From Thalassobius sp965218685 (lineage in GTDB: Bacteria > Pseudomonadota > Alphaproteobacteria > Rhodobacterales > Rhodobacteraceae): a stretch of DNA of 64,000 nucleotides. Location of the stretch: positions 1,426,001 through 1,490,000 of the forward strand of contig NZ_OZ244657.1 in NCBI RefSeq assembly GCF_965218685.1. Reading direction: 5' to 3'. The notes below the pieces were generated by a model. It was given only the letters and a program-made list of their open reading frames with translations. It was not told where the DNA came from and did no database searches. The position numbers and the translations under genes are program-made. Of this stretch, positions 42,231 through 53,214 are shown in pieces. Numbering within the stretch: position 1 is the first letter of the stretch; each line of letters opens with the position of its first letter.

Positions 42231-43229
42231 TTAGAAGTCCAGAACCGGGCAGCTGTCATTGGCATAGTAGCTGGTCACGACGATCTCGCCATCAATGATT
42301 TTCTGGCGGGCGCCATCTACTGCGGCCTTCATGTCGTCGCTGATCAGTGCCGCGTTGTTGTCATCCAGTGCATAGCCCACGCCCTCTTCGGCAAGGCCCA
42401 TGTTGAAGACGCCGGTTTCCAGGTCCACGCCAGCCTTCATCGCGTCATAGACGGCCACGTCCACGCGTTTCAGCATCGAGGTCAGCACCTTGCCCGGATG
42501 CAAGTGGTTCTGGTTGCTGTCCACACCGATGGACAGGACACCCTCGTCGGCAGCGGTTTGCAGGACACCCACGCCGGTGCCACCCGCCGCAGCATAGATC
42601 ACGTCAGCGCCTTGGCTGATCTGCGCCTTGGTCAGTTCAGAGCCCTTTACCGGGTCATTCCACGCGGCAGGGGTGGTGCCGGTCATGTTGGCGACAATCT
42701 TGGCATCAGGCTTTACGGCCAGCGCACCTTGGGCATAGCCGCAGGCAAAGTGACGGATCAGCGGGATATCCATTCCCCCGATAAAGCCCACGGTATCGGA
42801 TTTCGAGGCCATCGCCGCCAGCATCCCCACAAGGTACGAACCTTCGTGTTCAGCAAAGCCGATCTGGCGGATGTTCGGCACATCCAGCCAGGTCACGTCA
42901 ACGGCGACGAACTTGGTGTCAGGATAGTCCGGCGCCACGGCGGACAGCGGATCGGCCATTGCAAAACCCATGGTGATGATGGGGTTGGCGCCTGCCTCGG
43001 CAAAGCGGCGCAGAGCTTGTTCGCGCTGTGCTTCGGTTTGCAGTTCGATATCGCGGAAGGTACCGCCGGTTTCCTCGGCCCAGCGGGTGGCGCCGTTAAA
43101 AGCAGCCTCGTTGAAGGACTTGTCGAATTTGCCGCCCAGATCGAAGATCAAAGCCGGGTCGGCGAGCGCCGCACCAGCGCTTAGACCCAAGGCTGCAGTG
43201 GCGCCCAGAAATTTGGTCATCATGGTCAT
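42231..43229 (-). CDS. BMP family nucleoside ABC transporter substrate-binding protein
   Basis: A 332-residue periplasmic protein. Signal peptide MTMMTKFLGATAALGLSAGA ends at ALA-DP. Mature start ALIFDLGGKFDKSFNEAAFNG is the BMP (basic membrane protein/PnrA) signature, and IGVDSNQNHL completes the nucleoside site. First gene of an uptake operon with two permeases and a duplicated ATPase. GGGAG precedes ATG 43229. A RutR-like palindrome lies 90-105 bp upstream. Confidence 0.92.
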   Translation of the reverse strand: MTMMTKFLGATAALGLSAGAALADPALIFDLGGKFDKSFNEAAFNGATRWAEETGGTFRDIELQTEAQREQALRRFAEAGANPIITMGFAMADPLSAVAPDYPDTKFVAVDVTWLDVPNIRQIGFAEHEGSYLVGMLAAMASKSDTVGFIGGMDIPLIRHFACGYAQGALAVKPDAKIVANMTGTTPAAWNDPVKGSELTKAQISQGADVIYAAAGGTGVGVLQTAADEGVLSIGVDSNQNHLHPGKVLTSMLKRVDVAVYDAMKAGVDLETGVFNMGLAEEGVGYALDDNNAALISDDMKAAVDGARQKIIDGEIVVTSYYANDSCPVLDF

Positions 43230-43318
43230 CAATACTCTCCCACAGTGTTTTGCCAGGGTCGCGGATGCCGGACCCTTTCTTGTGCAGACATTTGTACTGA
43301 GGGAAATGTGGCCCCGTC

Positions 43319-43334
43319 TTGACCAAACGGTCAA
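43319..43334. promoter_or_regulatory. RutR-like operator before the nucleoside transporter
   Basis: TTGACCAAACGGTCAA is a 6-bp perfect inverted repeat with a 4-bp spacer. It differs at one base from the RutR consensus TTGACCA-NN-TGGTCAA known for pyrimidine control. Position (90-105 bp before the start) fits a promoter operator. Confidence 0.6.
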
Positions 43335-43378
43335 CCGGAATCTTGGCCGTGACGGGCTTGGGCAGGGGCTGGCGCGGG

Positions 43379-43798
43379 TTAACCCAACGGCAATGCGCGG
43401 GACATGATCAGCGCGTCGACATGCGCTCCGTCGGTCATGTGATAATAGCCGGGGCGGCGGCCGTCCTGCGCATAGCCCGCCCCTTGGTACAAAGCGATCG
43501 CAGGGGCATTGTCAGCGGCAACCTCCAGAAAGGCGCGCCGGGCGCCGCGGGTTTGCGCGCAATGGTGAAATGCAGTCAGAAGTTTGCGGCCCAGACCTTG
43601 CCGCTGATGGTTCGGATCGGTGACCAGGGTCAGCAGCTCGGCCTCGTCCACGATCACGCGACCCAAGGCAAAGGCGTGGTCGTCATGGACCAGAAACACA
43701 CTTGGCGCGTCCAAAAGCGAGGCAAACTCAGGCGCGTTCCAGGGCCGCTGACGGCTGAACGCACGGCCGTGCAGCGCAGCCAGATCCTCAGGCGTCAT
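43379..43798 (-). CDS. rimI: Ribosomal protein alanine N-acetyltransferase
   Basis: A 139-residue GNAT protein. TLVTDPNHQRQGLGRKLLTAF holds the acetyl-CoA loop QRQGLG, and LEVAADNAPAIALYQGAGY is the typical RimI C-terminal segment. It overlaps tsaB by 11 bp, the common tsaB-rimI pairing. RimI acetylates the N-terminus of ribosomal protein S18 in E. coli. Confidence 0.85.
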   Translation of the reverse strand: MTPEDLAALHGRAFSRQRPWNAPEFASLLDAPSVFLVHDDHAFALGRVIVDEAELLTLVTDPNHQRQGLGRKLLTAFHHCAQTRGARRAFLEVAADNAPAIALYQGAGYAQDGRRPGYYHMTDGAHVDALIMSRALPLG

Positions 43799-44369
43799 CC
43801 AGGATCACCGGGGGCGCATCGCGGGCCGGAGCGGCATCCGCAGGTTTGACATAAAGCGGCGCGGGGGCAGGTTGTTCGGTGCCAAAGCGGCCCAGTGCCA
43901 CCTGCCCGATTGCCCGCGCCAAGTCCGCCGGGGCAGGGGGCATCGCATGGGGCAACTGCTCCAGCGCGTCCAGATCGATCAAGGCGGGGTCGGGGCGAGC
44001 GACATATGCTTTGCCGCGCGGGCCGGGGACAGCCGGGATCAGGTCGGGGTGTTCGGCGTGGATGGCGTCAAACGTACTGACGCCGATGGCCGGGATATCC
44101 AGCCCCAGCGCCAGACCTCGAGCGGCTGAAACCGAGATGCGGATGCCAGTGAAGTTGCCAGGCCCGATGCCGACGCCAATCGCATCCAGATCAGCCCAGG
44201 AATGGCCGGTTTCGGCCAGTAATTCTTCAAGCAGTGGGATCAGGCGTTCGGCTTGACCGCGGCCCATTTCCTCGGCTGTTGCGGCCAGAACGGCGGGGCC
44301 GCACAGCAAAGCGGCCGCGCAATGCGCGGCCGATGTGTCAAACGCCAGAAGAACCGGGTCAGACGGCAA
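43788..44369 (-). CDS. tsaB: tRNA threonylcarbamoyladenosine biosynthesis protein TsaB
   Basis: A 193-residue ASKHA-fold protein: LLAFDTSAAHCAAALL at the start and GVGIGPGNFTGIRISVSAARGLA in the core are diagnostic. It scaffolds TsaD and TsaE in making t6A at position 37 of tRNAs. The C-terminus is shorter and Pro/Ala-rich compared with E. coli. Overlaps nfu by 11 bp upstream and rimI by 11 bp downstream. Confidence 0.9.
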   Translation of the reverse strand: MPSDPVLLAFDTSAAHCAAALLCGPAVLAATAEEMGRGQAERLIPLLEELLAETGHSWADLDAIGVGIGPGNFTGIRISVSAARGLALGLDIPAIGVSTFDAIHAEHPDLIPAVPGPRGKAYVARPDPALIDLDALEQLPHAMPPAPADLARAIGQVALGRFGTEQPAPAPLYVKPADAAPARDAPPVILDDA

Positions 44370-44922
44370 CGGGGCGTACCTCGGTCACTTCGGGGATGTA
44401 GTGGCGCAGCAGGTTCTCGATGCCCATTTTCAGCGTCAGGGTCGAGGACGGGCAGCCCGCGCAGGCGCCTTGCATATGCAGGTAGACAACGCCGCGCTCA
44501 AAGCCGTGAAAGGTGATGTCGCCACCATCCTGAGCCACGGCCGGACGCACGCGCGTGTCCAGCAACTCTTTGATTTGGCCAACGATTTCACCGTCTGGGC
44601 CGTCGTGCTCAGCGTGGCCGCCAGCAGCGGTTCCTTCGCCTGCCATGACCGGCTGACCGGACTGGAAATGCTCCATGATGGCGCCCAAGATCGCGGGTTT
44701 GATGTGGTCCCATTCAACCGTTTCCGATTTGGTCACGGTCACGAAGTCAGTCCCGAAGAACACGCCCGAAACGCCCTCGACCGCGAAAATGCGCTGTGCC
44801 AGGGGGGATTTGTCTGCGGCATCGGCCGAAGGGAAATCAGCCGTTCCGGCCTCTAGCACGGACTGGCCGGGCAGGAATTTCAGCGTTGCGGGGTTCGGGG
44901 TCGACTCGGTTTGAATGAACAT
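44359..44922 (-). CDS. NifU family Fe-S scaffold/carrier protein (Nfu type)
   Basis: A 187-residue protein with an N-terminal Nfu domain (MFIQTESTPNPATLKFLPG) and a C-terminal NifU-like domain with the cluster-binding GACAGCPSS (Cys-x2-Cys). It delivers [4Fe-4S] clusters to target enzymes. A His/Gly-rich linker (about 95-105) separates the domains. First of three overlapping genes nfu-tsaB-rimI. Confidence 0.93.
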   Translation of the reverse strand: MFIQTESTPNPATLKFLPGQSVLEAGTADFPSADAADKSPLAQRIFAVEGVSGVFFGTDFVTVTKSETVEWDHIKPAILGAIMEHFQSGQPVMAGEGTAAGGHAEHDGPDGEIVGQIKELLDTRVRPAVAQDGGDITFHGFERGVVYLHMQGACAGCPSSTLTLKMGIENLLRHYIPEVTEVRPVAV

Positions 44923-45004
44923 CTGCTACGTACCTTATGTGGCTCCCTTTGGATATGCGCCCGGGGAGGGGCAGAGTCAAGGTTTGGAATGGTTCTAAAG
45001 AGGC

Positions 45005-45973
45005 TTACTGGTCTGTCTGCGGCAACGGAGGAATTGAAAAGCTGAGGCTGTTGGCCGCGATCGGTGCGGCCGAGCGGCCGATGCCGCCGCCGGTATCGGA
45101 TCCGACGCGTGGGGCGCTGCCGCCTGTGCCCGGCTGACTGCGCGAGATGCCTCCTCCGGTGCCCGGTTCGGAACGCGCGATGCCGCTGCCGCCGCCTGTT
45201 GCGGGTTTGACAGGCTCGGTGGGGCGGGCGGCATCGGGCTGCTCCAGCAGGCGCGCCAACGGGCTGTAATCCGACAGGCCCAGGCCAATGCCCCAGCCCG
45301 CAAAATTGATCGAGGCCGCAACAAGCGCGCCACGCTCTTTCTGCCAGGGTTCATATTGCACCAGAACGGTGACGATCGCCTGTGATTTGGAATATTCCGA
45401 GCGTAAATAAACTGTTTTGCCGCTTTTCAGAACGCCCGAGGTCACCAGCCGCTGGTCATTGTATTTCTGGTACAGCTCTTGCTTTGTGCCCTTGTGGTTC
45501 TCGATCAGCCATTCATGCATCTCGACCGTCTTGTCTTTGTCATTGTCGATCAGGCGGATCTTCAGGCTGTTGTCAGGCGATTGCAGCGTGAACAGCTCCG
45601 AACTGGTGTCCCGTTCAAGGATCGCCATGGGCGCCAAAAAGGTGGCGCGCTTGGGGAAATCGTTCACGCCTTGCCAGAAATCGGTTTGGATAAGTTGCTG
45701 TGTGCGCCGCACCAACGGCGCCAGGTCACGATAACGCAGCTGCCCCGAGGTCCGGCCGGACATGAACTTGTCCAGCGCCGCCTGGCTGCCGCGGCCAAAG
45801 TCACCGTCGATCAGGCCGACATACAGCCCCTCAAGCGTCAGTCCGGTTTGCAGGAAACGCGCTTCGTCATCGCTCAGCCAGTCCGGATTGAACGGGTCAT
45901 CCAGGGTTTGTGCGGAAACCGAAGTGACGAAAAGAACCAGGGCGGACACAAAGGCAATAAGGGATGACAGCAT
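45005..45973 (-). CDS. Secreted protein with Gly-rich repeat tail
   Basis: A 322-residue exported protein. Signal peptide MLSSLIAFVSALVLFVTSVSA. Residues about 40-72 (GLTLEGLYVGLIDGDFGRGS) resemble a peptidoglycan-binding 1 repeat. A mixed alpha/beta domain follows (about 95-240). The tail (about 255-305) repeats a unit of the type PGTGGGISRSQ with variants four times, a low-complexity linker. No enzyme motif is visible. It probably acts in the periplasm. Confidence 0.65.
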   Translation of the reverse strand: MLSSLIAFVSALVLFVTSVSAQTLDDPFNPDWLSDDEARFLQTGLTLEGLYVGLIDGDFGRGSQAALDKFMSGRTSGQLRYRDLAPLVRRTQQLIQTDFWQGVNDFPKRATFLAPMAILERDTSSELFTLQSPDNSLKIRLIDNDKDKTVEMHEWLIENHKGTKQELYQKYNDQRLVTSGVLKSGKTVYLRSEYSKSQAIVTVLVQYEPWQKERGALVAASINFAGWGIGLGLSDYSPLARLLEQPDAARPTEPVKPATGGGSGIARSEPGTGGGISRSQPGTGGSAPRVGSDTGGGIGRSAAPIAANSLSFSIPPLPQTDQ

Positions 45974-45987
45974 GGGGTCTCCTTGGC

Positions 45988-46443
45988 TTAGGTGATGGCT
46001 TCCAGCCGGTCCTTGGACAGGTCACCGGGGACGACGGTGATGGGAACGGGCAGGGCGCCAGCGCTGCGTGACAATTGACTGACCAAGGGGCCGGGGCCCT
46101 TGCGATCCGTGCCTGCGCCCAGAACCAAAACGCCAATCTCGGGGTCTGCCTTGATCTGAGCCAGGATTTCGGTGACGGCTTCGCCTTCACGGATCACCAG
46201 TTCGGGGTCGATATTCTGGCGGTCGCGCATCCACTTGGCGAAGACCTCGTAATGCACAGTGATGCGCTCGCGGGCCTCCTCGCGCATGATGTCCGAAACA
46301 CCGATCCAGTGGTTGAACTCTTCTGGGGGGATCACCGACAGAATCTGTACGCCGCCGCCCGATTTCGCCGCACGCATGGCGGCAAACCGCATCGCGTTCA
46401 GGCATTCGCGGCTGTCATCCAGGATCACAAGAAATTTGCGCAT
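45988..46443 (-). CDS. Universal stress protein family
   Basis: A 151-residue UspA-fold protein: MRKFLVILDDSRECLNAMRFA at the start and VLVLGAGTDRKGPGPLVSQLSRSAGALPVPITVVPG at the end. The usual ATP-binding G-x2-G-x9-GS/T pattern is changed (GAGTDRKGPGP...), so nucleotide binding is uncertain. Monocistronic or paired with the gene at 45005 (14 bp). Confidence 0.85.
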   Translation of the reverse strand: MRKFLVILDDSRECLNAMRFAAMRAAKSGGGVQILSVIPPEEFNHWIGVSDIMREEARERITVHYEVFAKWMRDRQNIDPELVIREGEAVTEILAQIKADPEIGVLVLGAGTDRKGPGPLVSQLSRSAGALPVPITVVPGDLSKDRLEAIT

Positions 46444-46511
46444 CGACCATTCTCCTTGCCGGGATCATGACCCAAGCCGCGCAGCGAGGCAATACATCCA
46501 GTGACCTTGCG

Positions 46512-46814
46512 CTAGTCGCACATGGCGGCAGCCGAGATGCCGAAGTCCTTGTAACGCAGCCAGAAAGCCTCGTGGTTCGAGTTATCTGACTGACGGATCT
46601 CTTGCGCTTTGTGCGGTTCGTTAAAAAACTTGGCCGCCAAGCGTTGGTCCGAGCGTGTCAGGGTCTGGTTAGCGACCTGTTGGATGCAGTTGCACAGCCT
46701 CCCCGAAGCCGCCTGGCGTCCGGCCTCGATACAAGCGCGCTCGATCGGACCTGCATACGCGGGGGTGCTCAGAAAGCTGCAGGCTATGGCAAGCCCGGCT
46801 AAAATACGTGTCAT
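46512..46814 (-). CDS. Small secreted protein of the 'arginine transporter' annotation family
   Basis: A 100-residue protein. Signal peptide MTRILAGLAIACSFLSTPAYA, then GPIERACIEAGRQAASGRLC with four cysteines in the mature part (ERAC, LCNC, MC). Similar proteins in Rhodobacteraceae are often labelled arginine transporter, without support that I can see. ADQRLAAKFFxxPHKAQEIRQSD-type motif is conserved in memory. Function unknown. Confidence 0.65.
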   Translation of the reverse strand: MTRILAGLAIACSFLSTPAYAGPIERACIEAGRQAASGRLCNCIQQVANQTLTRSDQRLAAKFFNEPHKAQEIRQSDNSNHEAFWLRYKDFGISAAAMCD

Positions 46815-46915
46815 GGATACCGCCCCGATGAGCCCCGGCCCGGATTTTCCGTTGTACGCGGGGGATGTTTGCCTGAGGCGCAGTATGCCGAAGCCAGTTG
46901 GGATTTTCAACGCGT

Positions 46916-49117
<2,202 letters not shown>

Positions 49118-49551
49118 GAGAATCTCCGGCAGGTGTCCCAGATTTGATCTGTTTTTGTTCTACTTCAAGGCCTGTTCGGGCTGCACAGGCCACCAAACTG
49201 CATCGCGGAACAAGGCAATCGGTTCTGTTTGCTATGCGGAATAGCCATAAAAAGAAAAAATTGGTCAAAAATGCTATCCAGTTTGAAATATATGAACAAA
49301 AACTGTGACAATTTTGAAATTTCATGAGGGTGTATGCTTGCGAATACATACAAATGAAAGTTATCAATCAAAGGAGCAAGCAGCAGACTTGGCCGCCATC
49401 GGGTCCGCGTTCACCCACCCCTCGCTCCCTGCGGGCCAAATGGCGGCCAACGTCCTTCTTTCCCGGGCAAATTGCGAGGGATTCGGACGGTCTGCTCTTG
49501 CCGTCTTCTTCATTTTCGCCGATATACTGCCTTGCAAAGAGGAGTCATGAC
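49118..49551. other. Intergenic region with AT-rich stretch and long inverted repeat
   Basis: 434 bp between divergent uvrB and the NDUFS4-like gene. Positions 49205-49380 are strongly AT-rich compared with the surroundings. TTGGCCGCCAT (49389-49399) and ATGGCGGCCAA (49440-49450) form an 11-bp perfect inverted repeat around a 40-bp loop. A frame through the region lacks a ribosome site and any recognisable domain, so I call no gene. Confidence 0.5.
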
Positions 49552-49863
49552 ATGCGTGCGCGTATCTACCAACCGGCTAAAACCGCGATGTCCTCGGGGA
49601 CGGCGAAAACCAAGGACTGGGTGCTGGAATTTGCCCCTTCCTCGGCGCGTGAAGTGGACCCGCTGATGGGCTGGACCTCCAGCTCGGATACGCAATCGCA
49701 GGTGAAGATGAAATTCTCCAGCAAAGAAGCCGCGTTGGACTATGCCAAGGAACATGGCATCGAGGCCACCGTGACCGAGCCCAAGACCCGCAAGCCCAAC
49801 ATCAGGGCCGGTGGTTATGGCGAGAACTTTGCCACAAATCGGCGCGGTCCCTGGACCCACTGA
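49552..49863 (+). CDS. NADH dehydrogenase complex I subunit, NDUFS4-like
   Basis: A 103-residue protein: MRARIYQPAKTAMSSGTAKT, WVLEFAP, DPLMGWTSSSDTQSQVKMKFSS and C-terminal RPNFA-like KPNIRAGGYGENFATNRRGPW. This is the ETC complex I 18-kDa (NDUFS4) family, an accessory subunit shared by alphaproteobacteria and mitochondria. GAGGAG lies seven bases before ATG 49552. It is monocistronic; tRNA-Arg follows. Confidence 0.9.
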   Translation: MRARIYQPAKTAMSSGTAKTKDWVLEFAPSSAREVDPLMGWTSSSDTQSQVKMKFSSKEAALDYAKEHGIEATVTEPKTRKPNIRAGGYGENFATNRRGPWTH

Positions 49864-49908
49864 TTGCTGTTTCCCCGCTGGCGCATCAAGGTGCGCCCGT
49901 GGGATTGC

Positions 49909-49986
49909 GGGCCGTTAGCTCAGCTGGATTAGAGCAGGGAACTTCTAATTCTCAGGTCGGGGGTTCGAGTCCTCCACGGCTCGCCA
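49909..49986 (+). tRNA. tRNA-Arg (anticodon TCT)
   Basis: A 78-nt cloverleaf. Acceptor GGGCCGT pairs with ACGGCTC, followed by discriminator G and encoded CCA. D stem GCTC/GAGC, anticodon stem GGGAA/TTCTC with loop CTTCTAA giving anticodon TCT (reads AGA), T stem GGGGG/CCTCC with loop TTCGAGT. All stems are complete. Confidence 0.95.
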
Positions 49987-49995
49987 CCCTTTCCC

Positions 49996-52900
49996 TTAAT
50001 AGTCTTTTTCGATGAACACCCCGATCCCGGTCTCGCCGTCCGAGGTCAGCCGCCCGCGCGCGGTGACCGAGCGGTTGATGTTCAGGTTCAGGTTGATCTG
50101 AGAGTTGCCCTCGGTGTCAGCGGTGACCTCAGAGTAGATGTTCTCGCTGATATACTTACCCGCGCGTGCCTGGGTCGCGCCGGTTTCCGTGGTGGTGACG
50201 TCCAGATCATCCAGAGCCAGCCCACGCCGCAGTTTGCCGCTGATGCCATCGCCGCCCTTGCCGGCCAACGTCCGAACGGCCGCTGCCAGACGCACCGCCT
50301 GCAGCGGAGAGATCGTGCTGAGGTCTTTACCGAACAGCAGCAGGGCCAGCACCTCGTCCTGCGGCAGGCTGGGCGAGGATTCAAAGCTTAGATTGGGGGC
50401 GCTGGCCTGACCTTCGATCACGATCGTGGCTGTTGTGCCATCGGCGTCGGTTTCGGCGGCGAAACGGATGAATGGGTCAAAAGCGCCCTGCAGCTGGACC
50501 AGCCCTTCGGTCAGCAAGAACCGTTTGCCAAGGATGTCCAGACGGCCGCGCAGCAGGTCAAAGCGCCCTTCGGGGATTACATTCGCGGTATTGCCCTTCA
50601 GCGCCAATGCGCCGCCCAGCTCGGCATCCAGCCCGCGCCCGCGCACGAAAATCCGGTCGGGGGCAAGCACGCTAAGGTCCAGGGCAAAGGCCCCGGTGGC
50701 GCTGCTTTGTGCGCTGTCCGATTGCAGCAGGCCAGCATAGCCGCGCGTGCGCTGCACCGCCGCTGGGATGTTCACGTGGCGAAGACCCGGAAGGTCCGCC
50801 TGTTCCGCCCCCGAAGGGTTGGGCACCCGCAACTCGGTCGGGCCAAGCTGCAGTTGCCCCGAGATACGCGCACCGCCCGTCAGCCCTCCGGTGATCTGCA
50901 GCGGCCCGCTGACCGAGGTCTGATAGAGCGTGGGATCGGTCAGAATGATCTGTGTCAGCTGCATCCCCAGCGCGGCGTTATATGGCGGTGTCAGTTGCAC
51001 GGGGCCACTGATGCCAAGCCTGCCGCCGGAAACCGCCTGTGCGTCGATCGCCAGCTGCGCGGCGCCACCGCTCAGGTTGACCGAAGCGTCAATATCTTCC
51101 AGCGCCAGGCGTTGATCCGGCAAGGCCAGTCGCGCCTTTTGCGCCGTTACTTGTCCGCTTACGGCCTCAAGGCTTGGCCGACCCGAAAGTGTCAGATCAT
51201 AGCGCACCATCCCCGACAGGGTCATCGGCCGGATAAAGCCGTTAACCAGCGCCAGGGGGGCCGTTCCGGTTGCTGTCACGTCCGCAGTGCTGACGTCTTC
51301 GGCGATCTGGCCGGCCGCCCTAAGGTTCGCGCCGCCAGGTCCATCAACCGCCGCATCAACAGCCCAGTCAGAGCCGGTCTGCGTGGCCTTCAGCTGCAGC
51401 TGGGCCGGACCCGGCAGCTCGGGCAGGCCAAGGGACAGATCAGCGATGTTCAGCGTCAGGTCTGCGCGGCCCTTCCCGTCGCCAATAATGCCCTGACCGT
51501 CCAGCTGAAGCGCGGGATTGGACAGCTTGACCCAAAGCTCGGACCCGCTTTCGTTGCGGATGATCCGGGATGTCAGAAGCGTGCGGCCCCGCAAGAACGG
51601 GTCCAAACGTGGAAATGCCAGATCCAGCTCGGTGGTCTCACCCGAAACCTCAAGATCCACCGCACCCGAGACAGGCCGCAGTGCTCCTTTGACCCCCAGC
51701 CGGCCCGCGCCGGCAAGGGCGCGCTGGGCAAGGCCCGAGAACGGCGCCAGATCGTTCACCTGGGTTTGCAGATCCAGCTGAATGTCCAGTTCGGTTTGTT
51801 GGGCGACCGGCATGATGCTGACATCGCCGGACGCATCGAAATGCTGGGTCTGAAGCGCCAGATCGGACAAGCGGAAAGGGGTCCCCTTAGACCACTGGAT
51901 ATTGGTTCGCGCGGTCACCGTCTGGCCCACTGCGCGTGCCTGCGCCGGATCAGACAGGCTCAGCCCCGTCAGAGTGGTTCGAAACGCGCCCTGCAGGGTC
52001 TGCTGGGCAAAGGTGCCCGTTGCCACCATTTCGGCCTGATCCAGATTCAGCCCATCGCGTTGCAACTCGCTCAGATTGGCGCTGAGAGACCAGTCGTCGC
52101 CCGCTTCAGCGTCATAGTTTGCGCGTAGGCGCGCCGAGCGGATCAGGCTGCGCGGGCCGGTCAGTGGCAGCAGGACGGGTGTTCCGTCCTCGGCCTCGAT
52201 CCGGGCGCTTAGATTGATCTGCATGGGCTGGCCGTCGGCGCTGATCTGGGCGGTTCCTGAGGCGGTCATCGCCCGTGCACGCAGATCAAACTGGTTGATC
52301 AAGATCGTACCCGTTTGGTTACGCGTGCCTGCAAACGCCAATTGCGGCCGGGGGCCAAAGAATGCGCCGTAATCCGCGGGCAATAGCGCCGATATATCGC
52401 CTGTAAGCTGGGCCGCGAACCGGGTCTGTTCGGGCTGTTCGGGGTCAGTGCTTAGGGTCACCTTGCCGCTCACGCGGGTCTGTTGCTCTGAGCTGAGCGT
52501 GATGTCGGCCCGGAAGTCCTGAAGCGGGCCGACCCCCTTGATCTGCGCCATCAGTGGCGGCGCGTCAGGAATGCCCAGGGCCGAGGCAATAAGGCCGTCC
52601 TGCGGCTCGATCAGGGACAGGTCCAGGGCAAGGTTCTGCGTGTCGCGGGCATAGCTGGCGACGAATGTGATCTGGCCCGTGCTGTCCCCCTGGCGCAGGA
52701 CGGACAGCTGGACCGAACCTGACCCATCCGCCAAGCGGGCAGATCCCGCGATATTCAGGTCAGCCGCTTGTCCCAGAATTTCCGGCCCCAGAACCACTTG
52801 GGGCACAGAAAATTTTGCCACCCGCACTGATACCGGCAGGTCCGGCAGCTGTAATGGGGTGGCCTGCGCGCTGGGCAGGCTGGGCGCGGGGGCGGGTTTG

Positions 52901-53214
52901 CGCGGCATCCGCAACTGCTTGGCCGAAAGCTCGGTCACATCCAGGGCCCCCGACAGCAGCGCCGCGCGGTTCCAGTTCAGTGTTACCCCTGTCAGGGTCA
53001 GCCAGATCCCATCGTCATCCGCGATCGTCAGTTTTTCGATTGTCGCCGAGGAACTGAGCGCGCCTTGGAACCCTTCAATCTGCACATCACGGCCAGCGCC
53101 GGACAGGGCGTCCTCAAGCATACCTTCAAGAAAACCGCGATCTTCCGAGGTTGTCTGTGCGTGCAGGCTCAGCGGCAGAAGCAAACATATGGCAAGGAAC
53201 AGACGTTTCATCAA
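49996..53214 (-). CDS. tamB: Translocation and assembly module subunit TamB
   Basis: A 1072-residue inner-membrane-anchored protein spanning the periplasm. It has a signal anchor (MKRLFLAICLLLPLSLHA), long beta-rich repeats, and the C-terminal DUF490 region with FDLLRGRLDILGKRFLLTEG, LLFGKDLSTISPLQA and the typical ending with VTARGRLTSDGETGIGVF. It transports lipids or assembles outer-membrane proteins with TamA. Start overlaps the tamA stop by 4 bp. Confidence 0.9.
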   Translation of the reverse strand: MMKRLFLAICLLLPLSLHAQTTSEDRGFLEGMLEDALSGAGRDVQIEGFQGALSSSATIEKLTIADDDGIWLTLTGVTLNWNRAALLSGALDVTELSAKQLRMPRKPAPAPSLPSAQATPLQLPDLPVSVRVAKFSVPQVVLGPEILGQAADLNIAGSARLADGSGSVQLSVLRQGDSTGQITFVASYARDTQNLALDLSLIEPQDGLIASALGIPDAPPLMAQIKGVGPLQDFRADITLSSEQQTRVSGKVTLSTDPEQPEQTRFAAQLTGDISALLPADYGAFFGPRPQLAFAGTRNQTGTILINQFDLRARAMTASGTAQISADGQPMQINLSARIEAEDGTPVLLPLTGPRSLIRSARLRANYDAEAGDDWSLSANLSELQRDGLNLDQAEMVATGTFAQQTLQGAFRTTLTGLSLSDPAQARAVGQTVTARTNIQWSKGTPFRLSDLALQTQHFDASGDVSIMPVAQQTELDIQLDLQTQVNDLAPFSGLAQRALAGAGRLGVKGALRPVSGAVDLEVSGETTELDLAFPRLDPFLRGRTLLTSRIIRNESGSELWVKLSNPALQLDGQGIIGDGKGRADLTLNIADLSLGLPELPGPAQLQLKATQTGSDWAVDAAVDGPGGANLRAAGQIAEDVSTADVTATGTAPLALVNGFIRPMTLSGMVRYDLTLSGRPSLEAVSGQVTAQKARLALPDQRLALEDIDASVNLSGGAAQLAIDAQAVSGGRLGISGPVQLTPPYNAALGMQLTQIILTDPTLYQTSVSGPLQITGGLTGGARISGQLQLGPTELRVPNPSGAEQADLPGLRHVNIPAAVQRTRGYAGLLQSDSAQSSATGAFALDLSVLAPDRIFVRGRGLDAELGGALALKGNTANVIPEGRFDLLRGRLDILGKRFLLTEGLVQLQGAFDPFIRFAAETDADGTTATIVIEGQASAPNLSFESSPSLPQDEVLALLLFGKDLSTISPLQAVRLAAAVRTLAGKGGDGISGKLRRGLALDDLDVTTTETGATQARAGKYISENIYSEVTADTEGNSQINLNLNINRSVTARGRLTSDGETGIGVFIEKDY

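Noticed and set aside
49118..49250. Possible LexA (SOS) box before uvrB
   Set aside because: Several GTTC and GAAC words occur, but none has the 7-bp spacing of the alphaproteobacterial GTTC-N7-GTTC box.
49305..49550. An 81-codon frame before the NDUFS4-like gene
   Set aside because: No ribosome site, and it runs through the inverted repeat; there is no recognisable domain. Left as intergenic.
50876..52300. Plus-strand open frames opposite tamB
   Set aside because: Antisense shadows; tamB is supported by its DUF490 C-terminus and coupling to tamA.
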